The notes below the pieces were generated by a model. It was given only the letters and a program-made list of their open reading frames with translations. It made no database searches and had not been told where the DNA came from. A program made the translations under genes and the position numbers. Below, piece after piece: positions 61,701 through 64,000 of a stretch of DNA of 64,000 bases (position 1 is its first letter; every line of letters begins with the position of its first letter). Source of the stretch: Dicaeum eximium (taxonomy: Eukaryota; Chordata; Aves; Passeriformes; Dicaeidae); assembly GCA_013396995.1 (NCBI GenBank), contig VWZP01007456.1, positions 2,195,231-2,259,230 of the forward strand. Reading direction: 5' to 3'.

Positions 61701-64000
61701 AGAAGCCACAGAGCTGCTCTTATTATTTATCTTGTCAATGGTATCAAACCAGTCCATTCATCAAAAAATGTTCAAAGTACTTAGAAATACAGTAAATCAG
61801 AAAATTCAGTAAATCATAAAATTTTCTATGGTGCAGACAATATATGTGTCTAAGTCAAGGCTTTCCACTCAAGATATTATCTGATTGCTTTTTTCATGCA
61901 AAACAAATTAATTTCATTTTTGTTAGGCAAACACTGGATAGTAGCATGAGGTCAATCACAGCCAACCAAGAAGCTACGCTCTTATCATAATTTCCAGGAA
62001 AGCAGGACTTTCCTATTTACATATTGTATAGGATAGCAGTCAAAACTCAAATAAAGTGTAGTAAATCATTTGACTGTTGGCACTTCAAGGGTTGTATCAA
62101 AGAAACATACAGAATCAGTCAAAAATCTTCTGCCATCACATCTGCTATTAATGTGTATTTTCAAATGCTTTCTTTGTGAAAATGTTCAGTAACGTGTTTT
62201 AGTGACTTGTTCAGGCTTCTGAGTAACAATTTCTACAATCCCTACTCAATATTCTAGTCACAAACATTCTTTTCCACATAATCCAATCACAGAACTTTTC
62301 AACAGCTTTAATTTCAACAAGTGCATGATTAAATCAGTAATTTAAGTAAAGCACCACATCAAAACGAACGCCTGGATTCAAGAACAAGCCTCAGCTAAAG
62401 AATTTTGATGATCTTTCATCTACTTTCATCATGGTTTTAGTCTATCCTTCACTTTACTACTTAGTAATGGAAAAGTGTATTTACTCAGCAAGATCTCTTC
62501 CAATGCTGTCAAGTATTACCCATTTTCAAATAATGACTAGCCAAGGTTTTTTCAACAACAAGGCAAATGCAAAAAAATCCCTCAACTACCTAGCAAGAGG
62601 CACTTGTGGGATAGCCATTCAAGTAGATCTTAGGTACGTTTTTTTTTTTAACTTATGTACTTCTTATTAAATAATTGCCACTTTACCCTTAACTTTTGAG
62701 TTTTCTTCTAAGTTCCTTTAGATTCTATTAATGATTGGAAGTTTTCTTGCTTAAGGTTCAGATGTGTGCTGTATTATTTTATTTTTTCTTTACATAAGTG
62801 ATATACTCTGAATATACAGATAGGATTACATAAATCTTCACCAGTCTTCTTACCTTAGGCACCTAAAATTATATATTGATATATTTCTAATAATTTCAAT
62901 TGTCTATAATCAGAAAAAATTCAATTATTACTTTTCAGAAGATACAACATCACCTGCAAAAACCAAAATACCTTCCCCATTCTTAAAATTTACGGGACTC
63001 ATTCCAAAACCACAAGAGTAACTCAGCAAAAGTCAAAAGTAATACCAAAAGCACACAGAATATCACAGGTAGAGGAAAAAAAAATCCCACAATTAATACT
63101 TACAGAATTTCTTAAAATCTAGCTATGTCTTTCAAGCTGCTGGCCAGAGGACAGCTGGACATGAGGCAGAGACACAAACAGTACATCCTTTGTTACCTGT
63201 TCACAAGACAATTTGAAGTCCACTAAAAACCAAACTTCTCTTACAAAATTACAAAATAAGATGAAGGAAAAACACATACATGATTTTGCATCAGGCTCTT
63301 TTGCTTCCCACACAGAAATTCCCATGAAGATTGCAACGTAGATTTTTTTTTTCTGTTAGTATTGCTCACTTTGAGTTTTTATAGCTGCTTGGAGATCTGC
63401 ATCATTGTATTTGATTTCAGCTAATCAAGCATACAAATGAACAGGAATGCAGACACACAGCACTGTAGAAAAACACAGAAGGAAGTTTTTTCAAACAAAA
63501 TCCCTTTATTAGGCAGTAGTTCCAGTGATGCAATCAGAATAGGAAGGAAAGTCTGTGTTGCTTCATTGTTTTGTTTGGATTTTGGGGTCCAGTGCTAACT
63601 TGTGATAATATTTCCATTTGTAAGTATATTTCTCTGAGCTCAATCCAAAAAAGTGACTGTGATGAATCGAAAAGGAAAAATATCCCACTGAACTTGCTAA
63701 GTTTTTCCATCATGAGTGACCATTACAGAACTGCCTCACTCAATTATCTTTCCTGTGTAGCTCAGTAGTTTTTGGCTAAGTTTATTGTTTTTCATCGAAG
63801 TCCAATAAATGCACAAAGTGGATGCAATCGAAATGGAATTACAGAGAAATTCAATAACTGATTCATCCCTGTGTGGAATTTAGGAGTTTCTAAATAAGAA
63901 AATGGATAAATGACAGAAAAGAAGAACTGCAATATGTATTGAAGATACAGAGTCAGTCGCAGAATGCTGATAGAGGACATCCAGATCTTCAGAGGCAAGA

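Larger units (their letters stand above)
54966..64000. other. Intergenic region upstream of ARHGAP28
   Basis: AT-rich DNA with microsatellites at 57491-57546, 58269-58288 and 58702-58729 and a small hairpin at 60926-60943. Region 59.5-60.2 kb is somewhat richer in GC and has several overlapping open frames on both strands, but none resembles a known protein. In human the next gene on this side is L3MBTL4, far away; no exon of it was seen. Confidence 0.6.

Overview
The window is AT-rich vertebrate DNA with long introns, and looks avian. It carries CR1 LINE 3' ends on both strands and a solo endogenous-retrovirus LTR of a type common in songbirds, so a passerine or other neoavian bird is likely; the species cannot be read from the sequence. 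No prokaryotic features, RNA genes or CRISPR arrays were found.

Two protein genes are supported, facing each other tail to tail. At the left edge (288-448, + strand) lies the last coding exon of laminin alpha-1 (LAMA1), followed by a short 3' UTR with two AATAAA signals near 814-830. Nearly all the rest, about 5.9-54.2 kb on the - strand, is ARHGAP28, a Rho GTPase-activating protein. I rebuilt 15 coding exons by hand from splice sites, codon phase and similarity to the human protein as I remember it. A 16th exon (E4, 31350-31408) is a weak candidate that makes the phases work. With it, the reading frame is continuous for 679 residues, against about 729 in human. The RhoGAP domain lies in exons E8-E12 and keeps the arginine finger, the lysine of the LLKMF motif and the asparagine of the APNLF motif. 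The order LAMA1 then ARHGAP28, convergent, matches the human locus on 18p.

Layout by region: 1-845 LAMA1 end; 846-about 5070 convergent intergenic DNA with an old CR1 tail and an A/C-rich block; 5071-5877 probable ARHGAP28 3' UTR; 5878-36548 exons E16 to E2; 36549-54121 the 17.6 kb first intron, with a CR1 copy, a decayed LINE fragment and a perfect CArG box in a hairpin; 53990-54260 a CpG-rich promoter with exon E1; 54260-64000 upstream intergenic DNA with a CR1 fragment and microsatellites.

I found no convincing new multi-gene system. The points most worth a second look are: the TATA-like box too close to the first ATG; the GC-rich, CpG-dense exon E7 in an AT-rich gene; a shortened exon E13 with stop codons just past its donor; the unresolved exon between E3 and E5; an altered sequence beside the arginine finger; the CArG hairpin in intron 1; and a tandem duplication with an N at its junction.
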